Shown here: piece by piece, positions 15,607 through 24,032 of the stretch
Layout: the number at the start of each line of letters is the position of its first letter
How positions within the stretch are numbered: the first letter of the stretch is position 1
DNA from: CAYTAP01 sp964435775
GTDB lineage: Bacteria > Planctomycetota > Phycisphaerae > Tepidisphaerales > Tepidisphaeraceae
NCBI GenBank assembly: GCA_964435775.1
Contig: CAYTAP010000005.1
Span: 1 to 59,344 of the forward strand
Direction of reading: 5' to 3'
Length of the DNA: 59,344 bases
Made by a program: the position numbers and the translations under genes
Notes under the pieces: model-generated
The model's database searches: none
What the model saw: only the letters and a program-made list of their open reading frames with translations
Told to the model about the DNA's origin: nothing

Positions 15607-15650
15607 GGGCGTCGCTCCCGCGACGCCTCGGCGTGGCGGGAGCAACGCCC
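15607..15650. repeat. imperfect palindrome, 15-base arms
   Basis: GGGCGTCGCTCCCGC (15607-15621) and GCGGGAGCAACGCCC (15636-15650) pair with one mismatch around a 14-base loop that can itself fold (CGCC/GGCG). It lies between divergent mutL and the flippase-like gene. Confidence 0.7.
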
Positions 15651-15820
15651 CCAATTCCAGCCGACGCCGCGTGCCAGACCACAAACATCGACTACACCCG
15701 GGCGTGGTCGAAGATTCGTCGGTTGACCGATAAATAGGAGGAAAGGTGGATTGACCTGGCGGGGATGCCGCGCATCGGGCGATTGCATCCTGAAGCGTGG
15801 TGCATCAGAATCGGATACTT

Positions 15821-17305
15821 ATGAACAAGCGGGCGAAGAAGATTCTCAAATTCACCCTTCGCTGGGGTATTGCGGTGGTGGGGATCTGGTGGGTGGTGTC
15901 GAATATCTCGCTGCGCGATCGGGTGCTGGCGTTGGATGCGAATAACATTCCGCAATCGGCGGTGCTGCACCAACCGTCGGGGGAGGATGCGGCGAATTAT
16001 GAGATTATCGATCCCATCACCGGGATGGTGCGGACGATTCCCGCCAGCGCCGTGGTCAGCGCGCCGGATCGCAAGCAGGTGAGCGTGCAACTGGAGGGGA
16101 AGACGCGGAGCGTCAAATTGCTGGGGCTGCGGCTGCTGGGGGATGTGAATCACAACCCGAAAGTGGCGTTGCTGCTCGTGGAGGACCCCAAGACGCATCA
16201 TGGGGTGTGGGTCACGCCCGCCGATGCGCCGAGTTATGAGCTGCATGTGCCGCATCCGCGTGTGCAAACCGGCTTGCTGGCGATGACGCGGCAGGCGGAT
16301 CACGGGCTGCTCTGGTGCGCACTGCTCATTTTTCCAGTGACGTATCTGATCACGGCGTATCGCTGGCGGCTGCTCATGCGGGGGCTGGATATTTTCCTGC
16401 CGATGTCGCGGACGTTCATCCTGAACATGGTGGGGGCGTTTTACAACACGTTCATGCCGGGAAGCACGGGGGGGGATGTGCTCAAGGCATATTATGTGAG
16501 CAAGCAGACGCCGCACCGGGTGCATGCGGTGATGTCGGTGGTGGTCGATCGGGTCATCGGGCTGATCGCGCTGATCATTCTGGGCGGGGCGATGGCGGGG
16601 GTGATGGCGCTGTACATTCGCTATGTCAGGCACATTGAGGGGGACCCGGTCGCGCGGATGTGCGCTCGGGTTGCGGCGTTGTCGGGGGCGATGATGGCGG
16701 CGATGGCGGTGGGGCTGATCATTTTTTACACGCCGAAGTTGCGGAGGTTGTTTCTGGTCGATTTTCTGCTCGCGCGACTGCCGATGCAGCAGCACGTCCG
16801 GCATGTGATGGATGTGATGGATCGGTATCGACGCCGGCCGATGCTGGTGTGCTGGGCGACGATCGTTTCGTTTCCAGTGCATATCACGACGGTGACGGCG
16901 GCGATGCTGGCGGGGTGGGCGTTTGCGCTGCCGATCTCGCCGGGGTATTACTTCGTGGCGGTGCCGGTGATCGTGCTCGTGGGGGCGATTCCGATTTCGC
17001 CGCAGGGGGCGGGGGTGATGGAGTATTTCGCCATCAAGCTGACCGAACGGCAGGGCGCGACCTTGAGCCAGGCGTTCGCGCTGACGATGTCGATCCGGGT
17101 GGTCCAGATTTTGTGGAATCTGTTCGGCGGGGTGTTTGTATTTCGCGGGGGTTATCATGCCCCGACTGAGCGGGAGCAGAGCGAGATGGAGGGGAACGAT
17201 CGTGGCGACGATGACCCGCCGGCTGGGGAAGGGAAGCCCGCGACGGATGAATCGCTTGGGACCGGGGCGAGGGCTTCGATGGTTCCTCGCACGACATCAG
17301 CCTGA
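15821..17305 (+). CDS. lysylphosphatidylglycerol synthase TM-region / UPF0104 flippase-like protein
   Basis: The 494-residue membrane protein has a first helix at about 10-30, then a soluble stretch of roughly 130 residues, then seven to eight helices. The second half has the family blocks LITAYRWRLLM, NMVGAFYNTFMPGSTGGDVLKAYYVSK, VVVDRVIGLIAL and ISPQGAGVMEY. Family members are flippases or lipid-binding membrane domains. Without an aminoacyl-transferase domain, lipid translocation is the better guess. The inserted extracytoplasmic domain (about 35-165) is unusual for members of some 330 residues. A GTG eight codons upstream (15797) is an alternative start. The C-terminal tail is acidic and hydrophilic. 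Confidence 0.82.
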   Translation: MNKRAKKILKFTLRWGIAVVGIWWVVSNISLRDRVLALDANNIPQSAVLHQPSGEDAANYEIIDPITGMVRTIPASAVVSAPDRKQVSVQLEGKTRSVKLLGLRLLGDVNHNPKVALLLVEDPKTHHGVWVTPADAPSYELHVPHPRVQTGLLAMTRQADHGLLWCALLIFPVTYLITAYRWRLLMRGLDIFLPMSRTFILNMVGAFYNTFMPGSTGGDVLKAYYVSKQTPHRVHAVMSVVVDRVIGLIALIILGGAMAGVMALYIRYVRHIEGDPVARMCARVAALSGAMMAAMAVGLIIFYTPKLRRLFLVDFLLARLPMQQHVRHVMDVMDRYRRRPMLVCWATIVSFPVHITTVTAAMLAGWAFALPISPGYYFVAVPVIVLVGAIPISPQGAGVMEYFAIKLTERQGATLSQAFALTMSIRVVQILWNLFGGVFVFRGGYHAPTEREQSEMEGNDRGDDDPPAGEGKPATDESLGTGARASMVPRTTSA

Positions 17306-17311
17306 TGGTGG

Positions 17312-17353
17312 GGGCGGTGGGCAGTGGGCGGTGGGCAGTAGGCAGCGGGGAGT
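17312..17353. repeat. six tandem heptads (GGGCAGT family)
   Basis: GGGCGGT GGGCAGT GGGCGGT GGGCAGT AGGCAGC GGGGAGT, without interruption. Confidence 0.85.
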
Positions 17354-17374
17354 GATTCGCAGCCTTTCTTCCCA

Positions 17375-17416
17375 CTTCTCACTCATCACGCATCACTCGT
17401 CACTTCCATCTTCCCC
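17375..17416. repeat. six tandem heptads (CTCATCA family)
   Basis: CTTCTCA CTCATCA CGCATCA CTCGTCA CTTCCAT CTTCCCC, 21 bases after the previous run, which is again a multiple of seven. Confidence 0.8.
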
Positions 17417-17461
17417 TTCAGGCATGCCCGGGCGATGGACGATAACAAAGGGGAGACCGTT

Positions 17462-17638
17462 ATGGCTGTACAGATGATTTGCCCCAATTTGCGATGCAGG
17501 AAGATTCTGGCGGTGCCGGATGAGGTGCGGGGGAAGCTGGTCAAGTGTCAATTTTGTCAGCAGCCGTTTCGGGTGCCGGCGCCCAAGGGGGTCGCGGCCG
17601 GGTCGGGGAGCCAGGCGCCGGCGCAGCCGAATAAGTAG
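17462..17638 (+). CDS. 58-residue zinc-ribbon protein
   Basis: The protein has the cysteine pattern C7-x4-C12 ... C29-x2-C32 (ICPNLRC and CQFC) followed by FRVP and a Gly/Ala/Pro-rich tail. The same zinc-ribbon module opens the VWA-like membrane protein at 56711-57799. These modules bind zinc structurally and are common at the N-termini of planctomycete membrane proteins. Its role as a stand-alone peptide is unknown. The start is decided by AAAGGGGAG upstream of the ATG at 17462. A start at 17435 is possible but less well placed. Confidence 0.75.
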   Translation: MAVQMICPNLRCRKILAVPDEVRGKLVKCQFCQQPFRVPAPKGVAAGSGSQAPAQPNK

Positions 17639-17660
17639 CGCACATTGGGCAGTCCAACCG

Positions 17661-17687
17661 ATCACGGAACGATGAGCGTTCCGTGAT
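17661..17687. terminator. 11-bp perfect hairpin between convergent genes
   Basis: ATCACGGAACG (17661-17671) pairs perfectly with CGTTCCGTGAT (17677-17687) around ATGAG, then ATTTTG on the plus strand. It could end transcription of the zinc-ribbon gene. It overlaps the last codons of the SPOR lipoprotein gene on the other strand. Confidence 0.5.
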
Positions 17688-18519
17688 ATTTTGCATTGAG
17701 ACGGATCTGCAATTGTCGAGCGTCGTTGTAGCTGGACATCGGTCCGATGCGGACGACACGCAGGTCGCCAGATGCGTCGGCGATGGTGGCGGCGTACCCC
17801 TGGGCGCGAAGCTCGCTTTGCAGGGCGCCGGCGTTGGCGGCGTCGCTGAAGGTGGCGACCTGGACGAAGAATGCCCGCAGGCCGGTGCGATCGGCGGCGC
17901 GTCGGGCCTGCTCGCTGCCGGGGAAATACTGGCGGACCAGTTGAAAGGTGTGGTCGGCCTGCCCGAAGCGCCCGAGCCGCTGCTCGGCGACGCCGGCGCG
18001 GTAGAGCGACCAGGCTTTCAATTCATTGTTTTCGAGCTTTGAATACGCGGCGAGCCATTGTTCGCTGGCGGTCGTGTAATCATCCTGAAAATACGCGACG
18101 TTGGCGAGGCTGGCGCGGATGTATCCCTCCAGCGCCCGCTCAGGGCGATGGAGCAGCGCTTGTTCGTAGGATTGACGGGCGCTTTGCTGGTTGGCGCGGG
18201 CCTCGGCGGGGTTGGAACTCGTGCGGTCCTCGAAGGCGCGGCCACGCAGGTAGAGCGCCTCGGCGGCATCCTCGGCGTCGGGGGAATCACGCAAAAACGC
18301 ATCCGCTTGCGCCACGACCCGCGCATATTGTTTCTGTGACAAATCGGCGCGAATCCGGCTCAACTGGGATTGGGCTCGAGGGTCCTGGGTCGCGCAGGCG
18401 CACAGCAGGCACGCCATCAGCAGACCGACGGCGCATCGCACGGCAGGGCGGAGAAGGGCGGGGCGGAGATGGGTGGCGGGGAAAATGGGTTGCCGGGGAG
18501 TCAGAACGAAGTTTCGCAT
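17662..18519 (-). CDS. SPOR-domain lipoprotein with TPR-like repeats
   Basis: The 285-residue protein has a long basic N-terminus, a hydrophobic segment and a lipobox ending LLCAC, with acylation at about Cys42. Helical TPR-like repeats follow (RVVAQADAFLRDSPDAEDAAEALYLRG..., ASLANVAYFQDDYTTASEQW..., AGVAEQRLGRFGQADHTFQLVRQYFPGS). The C-terminal 70 residues form a SPOR domain: FFVQVATFSDAANAGALQSELRAQGYAATI, then RVVRIGPMSSYNDARQLQIRL. SPOR domains bind denuded peptidoglycan glycans, so the protein probably sits on a membrane facing the cell wall. Its stop lies inside the hairpin at 17661-17687. Confidence 0.85.
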   Translation of the reverse strand: MRNFVLTPRQPIFPATHLRPALLRPAVRCAVGLLMACLLCACATQDPRAQSQLSRIRADLSQKQYARVVAQADAFLRDSPDAEDAAEALYLRGRAFEDRTSSNPAEARANQQSARQSYEQALLHRPERALEGYIRASLANVAYFQDDYTTASEQWLAAYSKLENNELKAWSLYRAGVAEQRLGRFGQADHTFQLVRQYFPGSEQARRAADRTGLRAFFVQVATFSDAANAGALQSELRAQGYAATIADASGDLRVVRIGPMSSYNDARQLQIRLNAKYHGTLIVP

Positions 18520-18552
18520 CCATGCCTCTTTGGGATATGTTGGTTGAGGGTT

Positions 18553-18594
18553 GTAGTCCGTTGTCCGCCGTCTGTAGTCAGTAGTCCGTCGCCG
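18553..18594. repeat. six tandem heptads (GTAGTCC family)
   Basis: GTAGTCC GTTGTCC GCCGTCT GTAGTCA GTAGTCC GTCGCCG, in the divergent region between the SPOR gene and the acyl-CoA ligase. Confidence 0.8.
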
Positions 18595-18669
18595 GTGGGG
18601 TGTTGAATGGGACGCTGCGCTGTGCGGCGCGGTCCGGCGTCAGCGAACGAAAAAAAGAAGGAAAACATC

Positions 18670-20136
18670 ATGCTATTCGAACCGCTCTTTCAGCATGCCG
18701 CTAAACAGCCGCGGGAAATCGCCATCATCGACGATCAGGGACAATACACATACCAGCAGGTGGCGGCGATGGCGGCCGGGCTGGGGATTTATCTTGCGGC
18801 GCAGACCCGCAAACCATCGGTCGGTTTGCTGCTGCCGGCGGGGGTTGGCTTCGTCGCCAGTTTCTACGGAACACTGTTGGCGGGCAAGAGCGTGGTGCCG
18901 ATCAATTTTCTGCTGGGGGACAGGGAGATCGCGCACATCGTGAAAGACAGTGGAATTGACACGGTGGTCAGCATTCCTCAACTGGCCGGTCGGCTGAAGG
19001 ATACGCCGCTGAAGATCGTCGATCTGACACAGTTGCCGGCAATGCCCGCATCGTCGTTGACGCCGCGGTTTCCGTCGCCGGCGGCCGATGACATGGCCGT
19101 GCTGCTCTATACAAGCGGCACGAGCGGGCTGCCCAAGGGGGTGATCCTCACCTACAACAATCTTCAAAGCGACGTTGATGCGGCCATTGAGCATGCGGGG
19201 CTTCAGCACAAGCACAAGTTCCTGGGGGTCATACCGCTGTTTCACTCGTTCGGGATCACCGCGATGATGCTGGCGCCGATTCAACTGGGGGCGCAGGTCA
19301 TTTATACGGCGCGGTTCAGCGCGGTGGCGGCGGTCAACGCGATCCGGGAGCACGGGGTTTCGCTCGTGTTCGGCGTGCCGAGCATGTTTGCCGCGATGGC
19401 GCACTTGAAGAGCGCCGGGCCGCAGGATTTTCAGTCGATCTACGCGATGATCAGCGGCGGTGAGCCGCTCAGCCCGCTGCTGCGGGAGCGTTTCAAGGAA
19501 CGGTTCAATGTCGATTTGTATGAGGGGTATGGGTTGACGGAGACCAGCCCGGTGGTGGCGCTCAACACGCCGCAGGAGCACCGTTTCGGGAGCGTGGGCA
19601 AGGCGCTGCCGGGGGTTGAAGTGCGGATCGCGGATGATGACGGGAGGGCGCTGGGCGTGGGGGAAACCGGGGAGATCTGGTTGAAGGGGCCGATGGTGAT
19701 GAAGGGGTATCACAATCTTCCGGTCGAGACGGCCGCGGCATTGACGGCGGACCGGTTTTTCAAAACCGGCGACCTGGGGCACGTCGATGAGGATGGGTTT
19801 TTGTTCATCACCGGGCGAAAAAAGGAGATGATCATCGTGTCGGGGGAGAAGGCCGCGCCGCGCGAGATCGAGGAGGTGTTGGCGCGACATCCATCGGTGG
19901 GTGAGGTGGCTGTCGTGGGCAAGCCGGATCCGGGAAGGGGAGAAGTTGTTGTGGCATTCGTCGTCGCGAAGGAGGGGGAGGCGGTGGCCGTGGATGTGCT
20001 GCGGGATTTTTGCCGGGGACAGGGCTTGGTGCAATGGAAGTGTCCGCGGGAGGTGATCATATTGAAGGAATTGCCGCGTTCGCCAACGGGGAAGGTGTTG
20101 AAGCGGGCGCTGAGCGAGCAATTCAAGCAGGCGTGA
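18670..20136 (+). CDS. AMP-dependent acyl-CoA synthetase/ligase
   Basis: This 488-residue adenylate-forming enzyme activates a carboxylic acid, probably a fatty acid, to acyl-AMP and then acyl-CoA. The motifs are in order: P-loop LYTSGTSGLPKGV, YEGYGLTETSP, KTGDLGHVDEDGFLFITGRKKEMI and the A10 lysine in PRSPTGKVLKRAL. The A8-hinge region reads VSGEKAAPREIEEVL, where most relatives have GEN/K-V-x-P. There is no signal peptide or membrane segment. The start at 18670 has GAAGGA eight bases upstream; an upstream frame to 18607 lacks one. Chain-length preference cannot be read. Confidence 0.92.
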   Translation: MLFEPLFQHAAKQPREIAIIDDQGQYTYQQVAAMAAGLGIYLAAQTRKPSVGLLLPAGVGFVASFYGTLLAGKSVVPINFLLGDREIAHIVKDSGIDTVVSIPQLAGRLKDTPLKIVDLTQLPAMPASSLTPRFPSPAADDMAVLLYTSGTSGLPKGVILTYNNLQSDVDAAIEHAGLQHKHKFLGVIPLFHSFGITAMMLAPIQLGAQVIYTARFSAVAAVNAIREHGVSLVFGVPSMFAAMAHLKSAGPQDFQSIYAMISGGEPLSPLLRERFKERFNVDLYEGYGLTETSPVVALNTPQEHRFGSVGKALPGVEVRIADDDGRALGVGETGEIWLKGPMVMKGYHNLPVETAAALTADRFFKTGDLGHVDEDGFLFITGRKKEMIIVSGEKAAPREIEEVLARHPSVGEVAVVGKPDPGRGEVVVAFVVAKEGEAVAVDVLRDFCRGQGLVQWKCPREVIILKELPRSPTGKVLKRALSEQFKQA

Positions 20137-20150
20137 AGGAGCGGCAAGTC

Positions 20151-20297
20151 GGCGGTGGGCAGTGGGCAGAAGGCGGAAGGCAGTGGGCGGATGGTGGGGG
20201 AAGGATGCGAAGATCGAACAGTCAACATAGACCATCGAACGACCAACATCGAACGGAGTGTTGGATGTTCAATGTTCAATGTTGAGCGCTCGATGTT
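20151..20297. repeat. unbroken run of 21 degenerate heptads
   Basis: Read in sevens from 20151: GGCGGTG GGCAGTG, then GGCAGAA GGCGGAA, then GGCAGTG GGCGGAT, and so on, through a TCGAACA/GTCAACA family, to GGATGTT CAATGTT, CAATGTT GAGCGCT and CGATGTT. The phase is kept across three repeat families for 147 bases. The second half contains inverted partners (AACATCGA at about 20244-20251 and TCGATGTT at 20290-20297). Confidence 0.85.
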
Positions 20298-20313
20298 CTG
20301 TATTTCGTCTTCA

Positions 20314-20362
20314 CTGCCTACTGCCTACTGCCTACTCATTTCTCATCCTTCATCCTTTCCTC
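20314..20362. repeat. seven heptads (CTGCCTA/CTCATCC family)
   Basis: CTGCCTA occurs three times, then CTCATTT CTCATCC, then TTCATCC TTTCCTC, shifted by two bases from the preceding run. It ends where the SpoIIE-type phosphatase gene ends. Confidence 0.8.
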
Positions 20363-20363
20363 C

Positions 20364-22088
20364 TCATGTGATCCGCGCGACGATCATGGTGACGTCGTCA
20401 GTGCGCTTGGTCAGACCGACGAAGCGGCGCATTTCCCAGAGGATGTTTTGGGCGACGGCTTCGGCGGTGGCGCCGCCTTGCTTGAAGGCGTCAAGAATCC
20501 GCTGTCGGCCGAAGGTTTCCTGGTGGAAGTTCATGGCGTCGGCCAGGCCATCGGTGTACATGAGCAGGAGGTCACCCTTTTCCAACTGAAAGACGGATTG
20601 CTTCCATTCCTCGTCGGGGTTGACGCCGAGGATCATGTTTTCGCCGGGAAGCTCGATGATTTTGCCTTTGCGGAGGATGAGCGCGGGGGGATGGCCGGCG
20701 TTGCAGTAGGTGAGGCGGAGGGTTCGGGCGTTGATGACACCGTAGAAGAGGGTGACGAACTCGGAGGTCTTGGTGTCGCGGTGGAGCATCAGGTTGATGC
20801 GGCGCATGATCTCGTAGAGGTAATAGACGTTGTCCACGGTCGCGCGGAGGAAGGCGCGGACGGATGCCATGATGAGGGAGGCGGGGACGCCTTTGCCCGA
20901 GACGTCGGCGACGACGAGGCCGACGTTGTCATCGGGAAGGGGGATGAAGTCGAAGAAGTCGCCTCCGAGCTCGTAGCACGGAACATAGACGCTGGCGAGG
21001 TCCATGTGGGGGATGACGGGCGGGGTTTGGGGAACCATGCGCTGCTGGACGTCGGCGGCCATGCGGACTTGCTTCTCGAGGGCCTCGGCCTGGAGGGAGT
21101 CCGCGAGGAGCCGGGCATTTTCGATGGCCGCGCCCGCCTGGGCGCCGATCGCCTTGAGGAGGTCGATTTTATGCTGGCTGAAGGTTTGCTCGGTGTCGGT
21201 GTAGACGCGAAGCGCGCCGATGGCCTTGCCCTTGTATCGCATGCCGACCGAGAGCATGGAGACGATGCCTTCACGGAGGGATTCCTGGGGGTACATGACG
21301 CGGGGATCGGTCGTCATGTTGCGGACAACCTCGAACCCCTTGGGGGAGAGGGCGACGCGGTCGATTTCGGCGGTGCTGAGACGAACCGGGCCTTTGTCCA
21401 TGTACTGAGCCGAGAGGTTGTAGGCGGCCTTGATGACCAGCTCATCGCGCTCGCGGTCCACGAGCCGGATGGAGGAGGCTTTGACGCCCATGACGCCGGT
21501 GACGACCTCGACGGTACGGGCGAGGACCTTCTGCAGGTCGCGGGCGTCGGCGAGCATCATCGTGACGTTGTAGACGGCCGTGAGCTCGTTGATGCGCTGA
21601 CGAAGCTGGTATTCCTGATAGCAGAGGCGGGCGATCGCGTTGGCGAGAAGGAACAGGAACTGGATCGCCGCCGGGCGCGAGCTTTTGACGCGAAGCAGTT
21701 GGAGGACGCCAACTTTCAATTGACGTGGATCAAGCTTGAGGCGCTCGGCCAGGGCGGCGACCGCATCCTCGTCGAATGGGAACGTCGCATTCGGGTCATT
21801 GACGGACATGCGAATCGTGCCGAGGCGATGGTGGCTGACGGTGATGGGGGCGACGTATTCAGCGCCTTCGCGCCGAGGCTCGGGCTGGTGTTCCTCGGCG
21901 GCCTCAATGGCCTGCTGTTTGCGGAGAAAGTCGCCGGTGGGATTGGGTTGCGTCAGAATCTTGCCGTCGGCGTCGGTGATGGTGGCTTTGACATTGGCCA
22001 CCGCGGCGAATGAATCCTGAATCTCCTGAAGGGTGGGGAGGTCCATGAAATCGGTCAGCCGGAGGTTGTCGGGTTCAATCTCGCTCAC
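20364..22088 (-). CDS. GAF-SpoIIE (PP2C) phosphatase with N-terminal PocR-like sensor
   Basis: The 574-residue protein has an N-terminal region resembling a PocR sensor domain (about 15-150: LPTLQEIQDSFAAVANVKATITDADGKIL), a helical linker, a GAF domain (about 200-350) and a SpoIIE/PP2C phosphatase domain (about 370-574). The phosphatase metal-site motifs are visible: ELGGDFFDFIPL, VVADVSGKGVPASL, LTYCNAGHPP, LLMYTDGLADA and RTDDVTMIV. Such proteins dephosphorylate anti-anti-sigma factors in partner-switching stress responses. The PocR-like part contains no cysteines, unlike versions with a Cys-rich site. No STAS or RsbW-type partner is seen in the window. Confidence 0.88.
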   Translation of the reverse strand: MSEIEPDNLRLTDFMDLPTLQEIQDSFAAVANVKATITDADGKILTQPNPTGDFLRKQQAIEAAEEHQPEPRREGAEYVAPITVSHHRLGTIRMSVNDPNATFPFDEDAVAALAERLKLDPRQLKVGVLQLLRVKSSRPAAIQFLFLLANAIARLCYQEYQLRQRINELTAVYNVTMMLADARDLQKVLARTVEVVTGVMGVKASSIRLVDRERDELVIKAAYNLSAQYMDKGPVRLSTAEIDRVALSPKGFEVVRNMTTDPRVMYPQESLREGIVSMLSVGMRYKGKAIGALRVYTDTEQTFSQHKIDLLKAIGAQAGAAIENARLLADSLQAEALEKQVRMAADVQQRMVPQTPPVIPHMDLASVYVPCYELGGDFFDFIPLPDDNVGLVVADVSGKGVPASLIMASVRAFLRATVDNVYYLYEIMRRINLMLHRDTKTSEFVTLFYGVINARTLRLTYCNAGHPPALILRKGKIIELPGENMILGVNPDEEWKQSVFQLEKGDLLLMYTDGLADAMNFHQETFGRQRILDAFKQGGATAEAVAQNILWEMRRFVGLTKRTDDVTMIVARIT

Positions 22089-22205
22089 GGGTCGTTAGAG
22101 AGTAAGAACCCTCGTGGCAAATGCAAAGGCGGAGGACGATTTGGATTCTCATTCCGGCGTCGCATGCCCCTTGCCACGGCACGTCGCATGTCTATTGTGG
22201 TCGCC

Positions 22206-24032
22206 ATGCGCAAACGCTGGCGGTATCTTTTCGCGTCGCTGCTGATCATCGCGGCGTGCTGCACGTTGTATCTGACGGGGGCGGGCCGGGTCGCGCTGTG
22301 GGATCGGGATGAGGGATGGTACGCCGAGGCGTCGCGGCAGATGCTCGAGACGCACAACTGGGTCGTGCCGTATTTCCTGGAGGCGCCGCGGTTCGCCAAG
22401 CCGATTTTCATTTATTGGTGCCAGTCGTTCAGCATGCACCTTCTGGGCGTCAATTCACTGGCGGCGCGGCTGCCCAGCGCCATTGGGATGACCCTGACAC
22501 TGATCCTGCTGGCGAGCGTGTTGTCGTGGAAGGTGGGGGCACGGCGGGCGACGTGGACGACCCTGGTGTTCGGCACGGCGGCGATGGTGATCGTGTCGGC
22601 GAAGATGTGCCTGACGGATGCGGTGATGATGGTGTTCATCACCAGCGCGCAGTTCGCGCTCTATGGGATTTATCGAAAGAGCCGACCGAGGCGATATCGG
22701 GAGAACGAGGCGCTCAGTGCCGTCGCCATCGAGGGAGAAGAGAGGATCAAGACATCCAAGCTGCTGGCGTTGCCGCTGGTGCTCTGGATCGGGATCGCTC
22801 TGGCGGCGTTGACCAAGGGGCCCTTCGCGTTGGTGGTGTTGTTCGCGTCGATGGTGGCGCTCGCGTGTTTTGATGTGGGACGGCGATGGAAAAGCGGCAG
22901 GGCGTGGCGGGGGGCGATGTCGTGGTGGCCGAGGACGCGGCCGCTGATGGGGCTTGTGATCATCGTGATCGTCGTTGCGCCGTGGCTGATCCTTTTTGCG
23001 ATCCAGGATCCGACGAATCTTCTTCGGATGCTCAACCAGCCGTTTGAACATCTGGCCCACAACCGGGATGGGCATTCGGGGTACCCCGGGTATTATGTGT
23101 TGACTGTCTGGTTGACGTTCTTCCCCTGGAGTCTCCTGCTCCCAACCGCAATCGTTCTGGGCTTCAAGCATCGGGCGACGCCGCAGATCCGCTTCGCGCT
23201 GGCGACCATTTTGGGAAATCTGGTCTTCATCGATCTGATGGTGACGAAGCTGCCGCATTATCTGCTGCCGAGCTATGCGGCGATGGCGTTTCTGGTGGCG
23301 ACGGCGCTGATCCGCAACATGCGCGGGCAATACCGGGACTTCACGAAGAAATCATTCCTGATCGGCGCGGTCTGCTGGACGGTGGCTGCGACGGTGCTGG
23401 CGCTGCTGCCCTGGTTTCCGGCGGGGTATTTCCCATCGCACTTCCCGGTTGAAGGGGCGGCGGTGTTCAGCATCGTGGGTATCATTTACGCGATCCTGGT
23501 CAGCGCCTATTTCATCCAGCACCAGTATGCCCGCGCGGCGGCGACCATGGGGATCGGGATGATCGCGGTCATCATCATCCTGTTCAGCATGTATCTACCG
23601 CACGCCAGTTTCATCTGGATGGCGCATGATGCGGGGGGCAAGCTGACGGAACTGGGGGCAACCGATGTGGTCATGACGGATTTTGATGAGCCGACGCTGG
23701 CGTTTTATCAGGGAGGGACGATCCGCGATGAGCGAAATCATTACCTGTTTGAGACACCGGCCGATGAATGGCCGGCGTATGTGGTGCTGAGCCGCAAGAG
23801 CCTGGAGAAATTGCCGGCCGAGAAGCGCGCACGGCTTGAGGAACTGGCGAATTATCCGGGGTTCAATTACGCCGGCGGGGGGAAGATGGTGGATGTGATC
23901 GTGGCTCGGAAGGTGCAGGCGAACGGCGATACGGGGCCTGTGACGACGCAACCAGCGTCTCAGCCGCGACCCGCCGCACAACCGACGACGCAGCCGATGC
24001 CATTTAAGGTTGGAACAGATTGGCCACATTGA
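22206..24032 (+). CDS. PMT/ArnT-like glycosyltransferase (GT39/GT83 type)
   Basis: The 608-residue membrane protein has about eleven hydrophobic segments. The family signature WDRDEGWYAEASRQML follows the first helix, with the catalytic-site acidic pair Asp-Glu in the first extracytoplasmic loop, and LTKGPFA lies after the middle helices. These enzymes move a sugar from a polyprenyl-phosphate donor to lipid A, protein or another acceptor on the outer face of the membrane. The C-terminal soluble part ends in a Thr/Pro/Gln-rich tail. The start is uncertain among 22164, 22188 and 22206; the last leaves the usual short basic N-terminus. Its 3' end overlaps the convergent kinase gene by 29 bases. 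Confidence 0.87.
   Translation: MRKRWRYLFASLLIIAACCTLYLTGAGRVALWDRDEGWYAEASRQMLETHNWVVPYFLEAPRFAKPIFIYWCQSFSMHLLGVNSLAARLPSAIGMTLTLILLASVLSWKVGARRATWTTLVFGTAAMVIVSAKMCLTDAVMMVFITSAQFALYGIYRKSRPRRYRENEALSAVAIEGEERIKTSKLLALPLVLWIGIALAALTKGPFALVVLFASMVALACFDVGRRWKSGRAWRGAMSWWPRTRPLMGLVIIVIVVAPWLILFAIQDPTNLLRMLNQPFEHLAHNRDGHSGYPGYYVLTVWLTFFPWSLLLPTAIVLGFKHRATPQIRFALATILGNLVFIDLMVTKLPHYLLPSYAAMAFLVATALIRNMRGQYRDFTKKSFLIGAVCWTVAATVLALLPWFPAGYFPSHFPVEGAAVFSIVGIIYAILVSAYFIQHQYARAAATMGIGMIAVIIILFSMYLPHASFIWMAHDAGGKLTELGATDVVMTDFDEPTLAFYQGGTIRDERNHYLFETPADEWPAYVVLSRKSLEKLPAEKRARLEELANYPGFNYAGGGKMVDVIVARKVQANGDTGPVTTQPASQPRPAAQPTTQPMPFKVGTDWPH

Noticed and set aside
15522..15788. 89-residue N-terminal extension of MutL
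   Set aside because: It has no family similarity, contains a dispersed palindrome, and MutL proteins start just before the conserved ATPase motif.
20151..20362. Possible CRISPR array
   Set aside because: The units are 7 bases and tandem, without 25-40 base repeats or unique spacers; no cas genes are present.
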